Origin: Lactarius indigo
Taxonomy: Eukaryota > Basidiomycota > Agaricomycetes > Russulales > Russulaceae
DNA length: 64,000 nucleotides
NCBI GenBank assembly: GCA_025766275.1
Contig: JAFKAC010000011.1
Location: forward strand, 1,240,001-1,304,000
Reading direction: 5' to 3'
In this document: positions 21,153 through 31,700 of the stretch, piece by piece
How the letters are laid out: each line of letters starts with the position of its first letter
Numbering within the stretch: the first letter of the stretch is position 1
Translations under genes and position numbers: made by a program
The notes under the pieces: model-generated
Database searches by the model: none
Seen by the model: only the letters and a program-made list of their open reading frames with translations
What the model was told of the DNA's origin: nothing

Positions 21153-22611
21153 ATGGGCCATGATTACAGACCTGCATATGCGCTCTGTACTGCCTCCCCC
21201 TGGATCTACTACCAGCTCTATTCCATGTCAACATCCATGCTCGGTCTAACCAAAGATGAACAAACTCTTCACCACCATGCCGCTATGCTCAAAAATGGGC
21301 TAGAAGCATACCGCACATGCACACACCAAGATGAAATAAAGTGGAAGAATTTATTGAGAGCACGCTTGGTATCCTAGTGTGCTTTCCATCTGCTTCTACA
21401 AGCTAAGCTCAGATATTTCTAGAGAGAATCGATGAACTATTTTGTTGATGCGAATACAAGAAGTCCCACACCTCCCCGTGTTCACCCACTCCTATTGAGC
21501 CTTGCTTTGATGTTCAACGAGTCTGAAACCTCCCTGAACATGAGAGCTGTCTCTGAGGATAATCCAAAGGTGTTAAGTAGCAACTATTATACTTCACCCA
21601 AAGATCTTCCACCGCTGGACATACATCTACCTGGTCAAAATGGTACGGTACTGTTCTCTGATGTTCATGGGTCTCTACTTACATCGGCAGCTTCCTGTGG
21701 CGAATGTATGGTACCTAAGCTTTAAGAAGGTTCGGCGATGGTAAGCAATGTAGCAATGAGTATCCCGTCGGCAGCTTCCATTCTGGAATCTATGGCACCT
21801 GAACCTCAAGACGATTCAACAGAGGTTGACCATTCAATAGTCACTATTCCTAGCAATGGGAAGAAGCAGCAGTGTGCTGCTGGTGGCGGTCTTCGGAGTG
21901 AGTCCCATATTTTATCCCACAGATGCACTGAGAAATAAAATTGCTGCCGAAGAAATTGTCACAAGATCGGCAGAAAAACAGAAAGCTGCCGATGACTGTA
22001 CTAAAGCAATCACCGGTACTATGCCAAAGAGACAAGATAATGGAAACGTAAGTGATTGGATTGAAACATAAAGCTGGCCCAAAGATCCAAGATCTATTAT
22101 TCCTGCAGGTTCTACACGACACTCCAAATACCTGTAGTTCAAAGGTAGCTAGGCTACGAGATAAAGCCAAGGGTAAGATGGCTAAGCACACAAACCCGCC
22201 AAAGGGAGATGGGCCAAATGTCAGGGACGAGGGGAAGCAGTCCAAGACAGTGTTTATAAAGGACAAGCCTTCGCCCCAAGAAGAGAACGCCGATGAAAGC
22301 AGGGAGGAAGGCAATGAGCCAGCAATCTCATGTGTGTTCACTGAAGTTTACATCTGGTTTTACACTCATCGTGCATACTGTCAGTTCGAGGCGAAGACAA
22401 CAATAGTGTCGTCAGAGACCTAGAAAAAGAGGTCCAGGCTCTGAAAAGTAGATGCGAGGGGCAAGACAAGATGATTGAGGACCTGAAATCGAGATGTGAG
22501 ACACATGAGAGGGTCCTTGAGATGCTTCGGCAGGAAATTGTGCAGCTTCATGACGGCCAGAAGACTCTAAATACCATGTATGATGGAAAGAGCTATGATC
22601 TCATGCCATAA
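21153..22611 (+). CDS. Hypothetical coiled-coil protein between the two arrays (multi-exon, model incomplete)
   Basis: Start at 21153 or the in-frame ATG at 21225. Exon 1 ends at 21368 before GTATCC and encodes a helical segment (DEIKWKNLLRARL). Further coding stretches in varying frames: 21530-21720, 21738-21895, about 21925-22047 (KIAAEEIVTRSAEKQKA) and 22110-22330 (Lys/Glu-rich). A last exon at about 22390-22611 forms a clear coiled coil (DLEKEVQALKSRCEGQ, then RVLEMLRQEIVQLHDG) ending in TAA. I could not fix all junctions. No family recognised. TCGGCAGC or its complement occurs five times inside (21684, 21768, 21943, 21985 and, just upstream, 21102). Confidence 0.5.
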
Positions 22612-22685
22612 CTATAGTTCAAGTAGACCCTGTGGCTATTGCGAGTGTAATCAGGTTCATCAGCATCAATCATACATGCCGATTA

Positions 22686-24625
22686 TGGGCCCACACGAGA
22701 TATATGTTCGGCAGCCGTCGCTACCTACTGTGGGCCATTACAAGCTAATCGGCAGTAGCACAAATGCCTTCCTATGGGCCCAGACATGTATATTGTCAGA
22801 TACATGATAGGTTGAATGCGAGCTCATCGGCAGAATATACAAGTGGCCATCGTAGGCCAATACAAGCTAGTTGGCAGAATACATGCATGGCTGCCATGGG
22901 CCCACACGAGATATATGTTCGGCAGCCGTCGCTACCTACTGTGGGCCATTACGAGCTAATTGGCAGTAGCACAAATGCCTTCCTATGGGCCCAGACATGT
23001 ATATTGTCAGATGCATGATAGGTTGAATTGGGCCAATGCGAGCTCATCGGCAGAATATACAAGTGGCCATCGTAGGCCAATACAAGCTAGTTGGCAGAAT
23101 ACGCGCATGGCTGCCATGGGCCCACACGAGATATATGCTCGGCAGCCATCGCTACCTACTGTGGGCCATTACGAGCTAATTGGCAGTAGCACAAATGCCT
23201 TCCTATGGGCCCAGACATGTATATTGTCAGATGCATGATAGGTTGAATTGGGCCAATGCGAGCTCATCGGCAGAATATACAAGTGGCCATCGTAGGCCAA
23301 TACAAGCTAGTTGGCAGAATACGCACATGGCTGCCATGGGCCCACACGAGATATATGTTCGGCAGCTGTCGCTACCTACTGCGGGCCATTACGAGCTAAT
23401 TGGCAGTAGCACAAATGCCTTCCTATGGGCCCAGACATGTATATTGTCAGATGCATGATAGGTTGAATTGGGCCAATGCGAGCTCATCGGCAGAATATAC
23501 AAGTGGCCATCGTAGGCCAATACAAGCTAGTTGGCAGAATACGCGCATGGCTGCCATGGGCCCACACGAGATATATGCTCGGCAGCCGTCGCTACCTACT
23601 GTGGGCCATTACGAGCTAATTGGCAGTAGCACAAATGCCTTCCTATGGGCCCAGACATGTATATTGTCAGATGCATGATAGGTTGAATTGGGCCAATGCG
23701 AGCTCATCGGCAGAATATACAAGTGGCCATCGTAGGCCAATACAAGCTAGTTGGCAGAATACATGCATGGCTGCCATGGGCCCACACGAGATATATGTTC
23801 GGCAGCCGTCGCTACCTACTGTGGGCCATTACGAGCTAATTGGCAGTAGCACAAATGCCTTCCTATGGGCCCAGACATGTATATTGTCAGATGCATGATA
23901 GGTTGAATTGGGCCAGTGCGAGCTCGTCGGCAGAATATACAAGTGGCCATCGTAGGCCAATACAAGCTAGTTGGCAGAATACGCACATGGCTGCCATGGG
24001 CCCACACGAGATATATGCTCGGCAGCCGTCGCTACCTACTGTGGGCCATTACGAGCTAATTGGCAGTAGCACAAATGCCTTCCTATGGGCCCAGACATGT
24101 ATATTGTCAGATACATGATAGGTTGAATTGGGCCAATGCGAGCTCATCGGCAGAATATACAAGTGACCATCGTAGGCCAATACAAGCTAGTTGGCAGAAT
24201 ATACACATGGCTGTCATGGGCCCACACGAGATACATGTTCGGCAGCTGTCGCCACCTGCTATGGGCCATCACAATATCATTGACAACAGCACAAGCTTGG
24301 TCTTATGTGCACATCGTCGGCCTACACAAAGCTCTTGTTCGGCAGCTTTCCTGCTTGCCCTGGGCCATTACAATTGCATCGGCAGCAGCAAATGCCAGTC
24401 CTATGGGCCCATACGTGTATATTGTCAATGACATTGCAATTTAATTCTGGGCCAATACAAGCTCATTGCCAGATACCCCCCATTTGTCCTGGGCCTATAC
24501 ATGGACCTTGTGCAGTTTCCCTATATGTGTTTGGTTGGCCCATACGATGCCTATACAGAATACATATTCATGGGCCCATACATCTATATGCGCTTAAGTC
24601 ACACAATGGGCCCACGTGGGCTTTG
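22686..24625 (+). repeat. Tandem array 2: 220-bp units, each of five about 44-bp sub-units
   Basis: From 22686 to about 24290 seven to eight near-identical 220-bp units (identical landmarks at 22960, 23180, 23400, 23620, 23840 and 24060); the first is 9 bp short. Each unit splits into five sub-units of 42-46 bp starting TGGGCC and carrying GGCAG or TCGGCAG about 15-20 bp later. Diverged sub-units continue to about 24625. High identity of the large units suggests recent amplification or homogenisation. Confidence 0.92.
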
Positions 24626-24899
24626 CCGATGCGCTCGTGAAATTGTCACGTGGGCTCTGCCGAGTACAATGACCCAAATCTGCGTCATGGGCTCACTTCC
24701 CGACGAATGGCATGCACGACCTGCAGTTTGCGCCGAAATTTAGAGTTACGGTACCGTATGCTCACCATTCTTAAGGCAAATGCCGGCGGCCCAAATCCGA
24801 ACCTCTCGTGGGGACGCGGATTGTGCGCATATCGCTACAGTCCGCCGAGTCCATTACCATACTATTACATGGTCGCTGTTCCATTTGTTGTCTTGTATT

Positions 24900-25949
24900 C
24901 TCAGCGTATATTTGCTTGAGTTTCCTGGTATTAGCTAATGTATGACCCGTTTTTTGCGCTGAATTTTGGTATTATAGTTTTTGTATCCGTCTACTTTTCA
25001 TGATGTGAAGGCAAGCACTAGCAGCGCGTACGAAAGTGAGAGACTCGGGTGTGTGTATTCGATTCGAGGATTACATGCTTTCCGTTGCTTTGTCTCACTA
25101 ACCCCTTGTCCCATTGCCCTGGCTTCAGGTTAGACTTACATGTACGTACTTGTGTTTACCTGATGTACATCTTCCCGCTTCTCTCGCAAGGCACTTAGAG
25201 TACATCTTAGGTCACGAGCAACGCATCCCTACTCGTCTCGCAACTGGCCTGCGCTACTCCGCCTAGATCCGCATTCTCGGCGTACATGGATGTCCACGAG
25301 TAGCACCAAAATCCGCTGATAGGACTGTCATTGCCCCAAAATGACGGCTATAATGAGACAAGAGGAATCATGTGCTCCAGGGCTCGAATTCATACCTCAC
25401 ACGTCACCCCAAGGGGGATGTGCGCTACACGTACAAGTGTGAACAATTCCGGAGCGATTTTGTATGGGAACGGTGGAGGTGGAGGAGAGGGATCACATGC
25501 ACGTCAAATGCTTCAAAGTATGCGCTGACCTCGGGGACGAATTTCTCACTGCGTTCGTCATCGGATAGTGACCCTGCGTCTGGCACGTCGGAAGAAAGAT
25601 GAGGAGGACAAAAGGGCAACTGGCGGGACAACAGACACGAGTCAAGAACAAAAAAAAAAGGGATCCCCGCATTCAAAAACTGATATAATCCACAGTCGAC
25701 TTGCGCATCAATTTGCACAAGGCGAGGACTCATGTGAAACGGGTTGTCGTAATGTTACAGCAATTGAGCGCAAGCAGGCATCCTTTGGCATTCTACTCCG
25801 TTGTAAGGACGCTGAGGGGTCTTAGGTGAGTTCGGAGGTGGAGGTGTTCCACTCCAAGAGAATGGGGTAGAGGTAGCGAGAGTGATTTTTCGAGTGCCCG
25901 CGTTTGGGCCTGACTTCCGGGGCAATCACGCAGAGCTAAGGGATCGAAG
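24900..25949. other. Flank and upstream segment of a STAND gene, copy A
   Basis: No gene seen. 24975-25150 resembles 27070-27240, and 25160-25640 resembles 27240-27640 and 36300-36720 (shared words such as GAGTAGCACCAAAATCCGCTG in copies A and C, and GAGACAAGAGGAATCAT in A and B). These mark tandem duplication of a block lying upstream of the Goodbye-NACHT gene. Confidence 0.6.
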
Positions 25950-26877
25950 GGGGTTGACCGAGCGCTGTATGACTCAATGTCCCCCAGAGCCTGAGGGTAT
26001 GGGTTTTAAATACAGAGGAAGTAGCTACAGAGCTAAGGTAAAAACGGAAATACAGTAGAAAGGTAACATGAAAGAGGAAGGAGGCACGGACAAAGTCCGC
26101 ATGGCCGAGGCGATCGAGGGTGCGAAAACGAACGATTTCGGGCTCAGCCCGACGGCTTAGCCTTACACCGTTTGCACGATTGCGTCGACGGCCCGAATGC
26201 CAGTAACGCTCCTCTCGCTGAATACGCCGCCAGACACTGGGTTTCTCACGCGCACGTCGGGAGTATATCGTTGCGTTTTCTGGGAAAATAAAGAAACTCT
26301 TTGACTCGGACAACCCACATTCTTCAGCGTGGGTACAGATATATGACTTAGACATGCCACCATTTTGACCATTTCGGGATTCGCGCTCAGAAAGTGAACT
26401 TCCGAACCCTTATACAATTATGCGCTCTGTGGATTTTATGACCCCATTGAACACCTCGTCACAAAGCGCTCACAGCACGTAAACGCTATTGGTGGAACAC
26501 ACGACTATCCGCTAGTGGCAGCACTACACGAAGGACATATTCGGGTCGCAGAGCTCTTACGTCAACAAGACGCATTGACGGTCGAGGAACGAGTGGATAG
26601 ACTCCATCGCATACATAGATTGAATGGTCCATTTGGCGTGAGCGCGGTGCAGTTTCTGCTTGAACATCGCGCAGATGTAAATGCTCGGCGGACGGATCTC
26701 CCAACTCCACTAGGTGTGGGGAATTTCGAGGTAGCTCCGATGCTGTTTCAACGTGGAGTAGTATTGATTCTCGGAACCTTGGTAGAATTCATCCGAAGCC
26801 CATACTCAGATTTTCAAGGAGCGAGCAAAAGCAGTCATCTCGTTCAAATGTTACTGGAGTGTGGCCAAGTATTGTAG
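25950..26877 (+). pseudogene. Truncated ankyrin-part copy of the STAND receptor
   Basis: From about 26221 to 26877 the sequence follows 31380-31990 of the intact receptor (same order: CACTGGGTTTCTCACGC, YFA/HSS segment, HVNA..G, AALHEGHIRVAELL, AVQFLLEHRADVNARR). It is broken by indels and stops (e.g. the segment around 26330-26460) and lacks the Goodbye and NACHT parts. A 121-codon piece (26515-26877) remains open. 25950-26220 looks like further decayed sequence of the same block. Confidence 0.75.
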
Positions 26878-28790
26878 GCGCTGAGGAAGAAGCAACTTCA
26901 TTACATAATATGTCGGATGTGATGGATCTCGAGTTGACGACAGTAGGGCCTTTCAAAGTTGTCGCAGTGGTAATTTAAACCGACCGATTCGATATTTTTT
27001 TGGCTCGTGACTGGAAATTTACTCAACTTTGATATTTTGCTCTAATGTACGTCCCATCATTTGGGTACTAGATTTTTCCAGTCCTTTTTATCTGAGTCAA
27101 CATGATAATGTGAGGTGCCAGCACTGGCGGCGCAAACCAATATGACTCGTTTTTGACTCGGACGCATACACATTCGACTAGGGGTCAATTGCTTGAATCG
27201 CTTCAATGTTTTGCTGGGTTAGACCTGCATGTATTACATACCTAAAGGTGCCCGACATATCGCGTTTATCTCACCGGGACTTGGAGTATAACGTCACTTC
27301 TCGCATCGCATTCTTGCCAGTCCCGTGGCTGGTCTGCGCAACCCCTCATATCCGCTTCCTCAGCGCACGTCTCCGCGAATAGCACAGGTCCATTGCAAGG
27401 AGTCAAATTGTCGACCATGATGAGACAAGAGGAATCATATGGTCCGGAGCTTGAGTTGATAATACGTTTCCCCCGGGGGGCATCAGCGCTGCACGGATGA
27501 GTGGGAGCGATAGCGAAGAAACCAACCGGGACAGCGAACGAAAGGGAACAGGAACGGAAATGGGGAAGCAAAGGAGAGAAAACACGAAGCACGTCAGATT
27601 TCCAAAGTGAACGTGAGCAACGATAGAGAGGGCAAGACCAAGGTCAGAAAGGTGAGGACGACTCGGAAGCCATGATTAAGTTGTCGTTGAAATCCTACTT
27701 CTGTAGTACTTTCCAGATGCAAGCTGAAAGGGTAGAAGACGAAGGTAAGATGAGGATAGCAATAGCTGAGATGGCAAGGTGGTGGCGGGTGGTGCGCGTA
27801 GCAGGCTGCAGGACGGGGAGATAGCGACAAAGGGAATAGTGGGCGGGTTGAAGGCGAACCTGATGAAGAGACAACAATGTGAGTAAGGAGACGGCGGGTG
27901 GGGCAGCTAGATGAACGGTAGAGGGCTGGCAGGATTCGGCCATAGGCAGGCAGGTTGAGGAGCTACCAGCAAGGAGAAGTAGGGAGCAGTACCAAGAGGG
28001 CGGGACAGAGGAAGAGGAGAATGCGCTGAAGGTTGGGGTATGGTAGGAAGAGGGCAAGGGCGGAAGAGTAGGGAGGGAGAAAACGTAGGTGAGATGGCGG
28101 GGGTCGGAGCGGGGAGCGGGAGGGAGAACGGAGGGATTGTAACGGCAGTGAAAAGGGATGTTGGTGAGACGGCAGATTTGATGAGGGAATGGGAGCGAGC
28201 GACACGAAGAGGGTAGGAGGAAGGAGAGGAAGAAGGGGCCGGAGAGACGGTGGGAGGACGCCGAGGGCAACGAGAAGGCACGAAGGAAATAAGAAGAAAG
28301 ACAACAGTTGTCCCTCGCAATGGCGAGTGAGATGAGCGGTCACGGTGGTCAGGACAAGGGAGATAGCGACAAGTTGTCGGGCTGATGGCGCGAGGAGCGA
28401 ATGGAGAACGGCAGGGGGGATTAGGTAGCAAAGAGCGCGAGGAATATAAAACTGGTGACAGCGGGGAGGACTGTCACGCAGTCGCTAAATGAGGGAGACC
28501 GAAGGAATGACGAACTTATACAAGGAGGGTCAAATAGGCTCGTGGCTCTCCCACCTGGGGAAGGCGGGCGAGGGTAGGGAAAGGCGGAGGGAGGCGGAGC
28601 TGGAAAATGGCGGCGGGGCGACCTCGTACACGAGGGCGAAAAAAGGTACAGTATGTAATGAAGCCCGGAAAGACGAAGGCAGGAAGAGAGAGCAACGAGA
28701 GGGCGAAAGACACTGGCATACACGAGGCTGTGTACTCGTTATCTCGTCTCAACTACCCATACGCTTGTCTAGCTCTTCGCAATTAACACA
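26878..28790. other. Intergenic block upstream of the STAND receptor, including a purine-rich tract
   Basis: 26880-27240 is spacer, part of the tandem duplication. 27240-27640 is copy B of the upstream segment. About 27600-28720 is strongly purine-rich on the plus strand (long runs of GGGAGGAGG-type words). The open frames on its minus strand are Ser/Pro/Leu-rich low complexity and are not credited as genes. A similar tract lies at 36730-37500. Confidence 0.5.
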
Positions 28791-31700
28791 ATGTCGTCCG
28801 ATCTCCGGGCATCTTCCTCATCTACTCCAAACTTTCAACCAATATTCGAAAAGGCCCTAGAAGAGTATAAGAAGACCACCGGCAAAGATCTGACTACACA
28901 CCCACTTGCTACCGAGATAAAGGGCTGCGATTCTCCTGAAGATATCCTCGCCGTACTTCAAGGGAAAGCTAACGAACTAAACCAGTCTCGGAGCGGCGAT
29001 GACCGATTTACCAAGTGGCTCAACCCAACCGTGAATATTCTCAACGCACTCTCTGCCGCCTTTGGCGATGCCTCTGGCTCGGTAAGTCACAGAAGTCAGG
29101 CTCGCTATCTGTCTTTTCCCTCACGTTGACTTTCAGGTATTCCCTCCTACCAAAATCATATTTTCTGGAATTGGCATTCTCCTCTCAGTGAGTCCGCTTG
29201 CTCTATTCTCCACATCGGTCGCGAGAAGTGCATCTTTGGCAGGCGGCAAACAGCACCATGGCGAACCGCGATGTGCTGGCCAAGCTCTTCGGTAGAATCG
29301 AAAGCTTCTTTGAACGCCTCAAGATCTATACCAATGTCCCACCAAGTCCTGCGGTGACGGATGAACTCGCAAAGATCATGGCCGAAGTTCTGTCAATCCT
29401 TGCTACTGCGACCATGGGGATAAAGGAGAGACGAACAAGTAGGTCTACCTTCTGCGATAAGTTGCTCTTCGCTTACTGTAGTCCCGACTAGAAATATTCT
29501 TTAAGAAAGTGGCGGGAATGAACGGTCTCGAGGGCGCCTTACAGAGGTTTGGTGAATTGGAACAGCGGGAGCTTCTAACCAGCATTGCACAAGTGACAAG
29601 TGATACCAATGTTCTCAAAGATGGTATGTAACTATTTCACTGGGCACACGACTCATTTTGAATGTCTTCTGGTTAGATGTGAAGGAAACAAAAGCTGACG
29701 CGAAGGAAACAAAAGCCGACGCGAAGGAGACAAAAGCTGACGCAAAAGAGACAAAAATTCTGGTTAGGGAGATCGCGGACAAAATGAACGCTCGTGATTG
29801 TTCGTACCCTCTTGACCTCATTGCGATATTTTGTAGGAGCTCACACACGGTCATAGTGGAGGAGGTACTACAGAAGCTCAGACGGTGGTTATCTCCGCCT
29901 GACCTGTCGACGAATTACAACATCGGGTTACGTGACCTTCACGAGGCAACAGCTACCTGGTTTTTGGAAGGCCGCATCTTTCAGAAATGGCACTCGAACG
30001 GTTCCCTGTTATGGATTCATGGCAAACGTATGCTCGTTGAAACCTGTCGTTTACTTTTCCCTAATTGCGCTCGTTCATAGCTGGTTCGGGGAAGAGCATC
30101 CTCTGGTTCGCTATTCATCTAATCTCTCCTTATACAACGGCTTAATATTCTTGAGTAGCTCTGCGATCATCCAGCGTATCTTATCACTGTCCGATGGCGG
30201 AAGAGCCTCTGTGGCGTATTTCTACTTTGACTTTAGAGATGAAGACAAGAAGCATCGCCACAACCTCCTACATTCCTTGCTCATCCAGTTTGCTGCACAT
30301 TCCATTGCTTGTTGCGACATAACGTCCCGTGTTTATTCAGCACACGGGACAGGCATGCGGCAACCCAGCGATGAAGTATTGATCAATTGTCTAACGGACA
30401 TGCTCTTAGTTACGACCCAACACCCAACTTACATCGTCGTGGATGCCCTTGATGAATGTCCCAATACCTCTGGTGTGAGATCTCCCCGAGACCGGGTTCT
30501 CAGCCTTATAAAAGGCATTGTTGATCTCGGCCTCTCGAATCTACACATCTGCGTCACGAGTCGGCCGGAGATCGACATCCGCATCTGTCTCGAGCCTTTG
30601 GCATCTCGCCGCGTCTCCCTCCACGACCAAACTGGACACAAGAAAGACATTATTAAATATATCAACTCTGAGGTCGATGTTATTGCCAATCAGAAACGAT
30701 GGCGGGGGGACGACAAGGAACTAGTTATCAGGACACTCTCTGAGAAAGCTGATGGCATGTAAGGTGTTGCCGTTCTTTTCCCGATATCTCCTCTCACTAT
30801 TTATCATACAGGTTCCGATGGGTTTATTGTCAGCTGGAGATGCTAAGGCTTTGTCTCCGATCCAGGGTTCGGCAATTTCTAAATGAGCTACCTGATAGCT
30901 TGGACGAAACCTACGAGCGGGTCCTCAAGGATATTCACAAAACGAACCAAGATTATGTCCAGCGCTTGCTCCAATGCCTGACCGTGGCTATTCGACCCCT
31001 TCGCGTTAACGAGCTTGTGGAGATTCTTACTTTCGGCAATGATGCAATTGAGGGAGAAGTCCCGACGTTGGATGCGGATTGGCGGTTGGAGGACCAAGAA
31101 CAAGAGTTGCTCTCTGCATGTCCAAGTTTGATTACCGTCGTTGGCAGAAGTGGTTGGCGAGTGGTGCAATTTTCGCATTTTTCGGTCAAGGAGTTCCTTA
31201 CATCTGATCGTCTTGCCGCCTCACGCGAAGATATCTTGCGCTATCACGTTCTCCCCGAAGCTGCCCACGCGGCCCTTACCCAGGCATCCCTTTGTGTTCT
31301 ACTCCATTCGGGCAAACGCGTCGTCGGCGTCAACCAATGGAGGGGCTGGGGCGTTCCTCCGCCTCCGGCTGGATATGCTGCTGAACACTGGGTTTCTCAC
31401 GCTCAGGTCGGGAGCGCATCGTCCCACGTGATGGATAGAATGAAGACGCTCTTCGATTCGGAAAAGCCGTATTTCGCAGCATGGGTCCGGGTACATGATA
31501 TTGACGAGTCCTGGTACTCGTTCGGAACTGCCAATCCCCTATACTATTCCGCCCTTTGTGGATTCCATGACCTCATCGAACACCTTGCCAAGGAACACTC
31601 GCAGCACGTGAACGAATTTGGCGGCGAACACGGCTATCCGCTGGTCGCAGCATTGCACGGAGGACATACCCGGGCCGCAGAACTCCTATTTCAGCTCGGC

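Larger units (their letters stand above)
7731..24900. mobile_element. Putative large KDZ transposon/island with TET/JBP and accessory genes
   Basis: Grouping is inferred from a KDZ transposase gene, the adjacent TET/JBP gene, the Zn2Cys6-like, hypothetical and coiled-coil genes, and a shared dispersed octamer TCGGCAGC that starts by 8147 (TCGG/CCGA words from 7740) and stops near 24.4-24.7 kb. The inverted unit arrays near the right side resemble subterminal repeats of large DNA transposons. The left end is not visible because element 1 interrupts the island at 7730. I could not find terminal inverted repeats or a target duplication. Confidence 0.55.

Noticed and set aside
22764..24431. Repeated 92-codon open frames in the 220-bp array as a protein repeat family
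   Set aside because: The period of 220 is not a multiple of three, so each frame ends in the next unit. The frames simply recur with the DNA repeat.
20632..24625. CRISPR-like array
   Set aside because: No unique spacers between repeats and no cas genes; units are contiguous satellite DNA in a eukaryote.
7731..24900. Exact ends of the KDZ element
   Set aside because: I looked for terminal inverted repeats and target duplications near 24.6-25.0 kb and found none I could support; the left end is hidden by element 1 and the window edge.
27594..28723. Minus-strand Ser/Pro/Leu-rich open frames as genes
   Set aside because: Long frames are expected on the pyrimidine strand of a purine-rich tract. 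No domain, no intron structure, and the same appears at 36824-37564.
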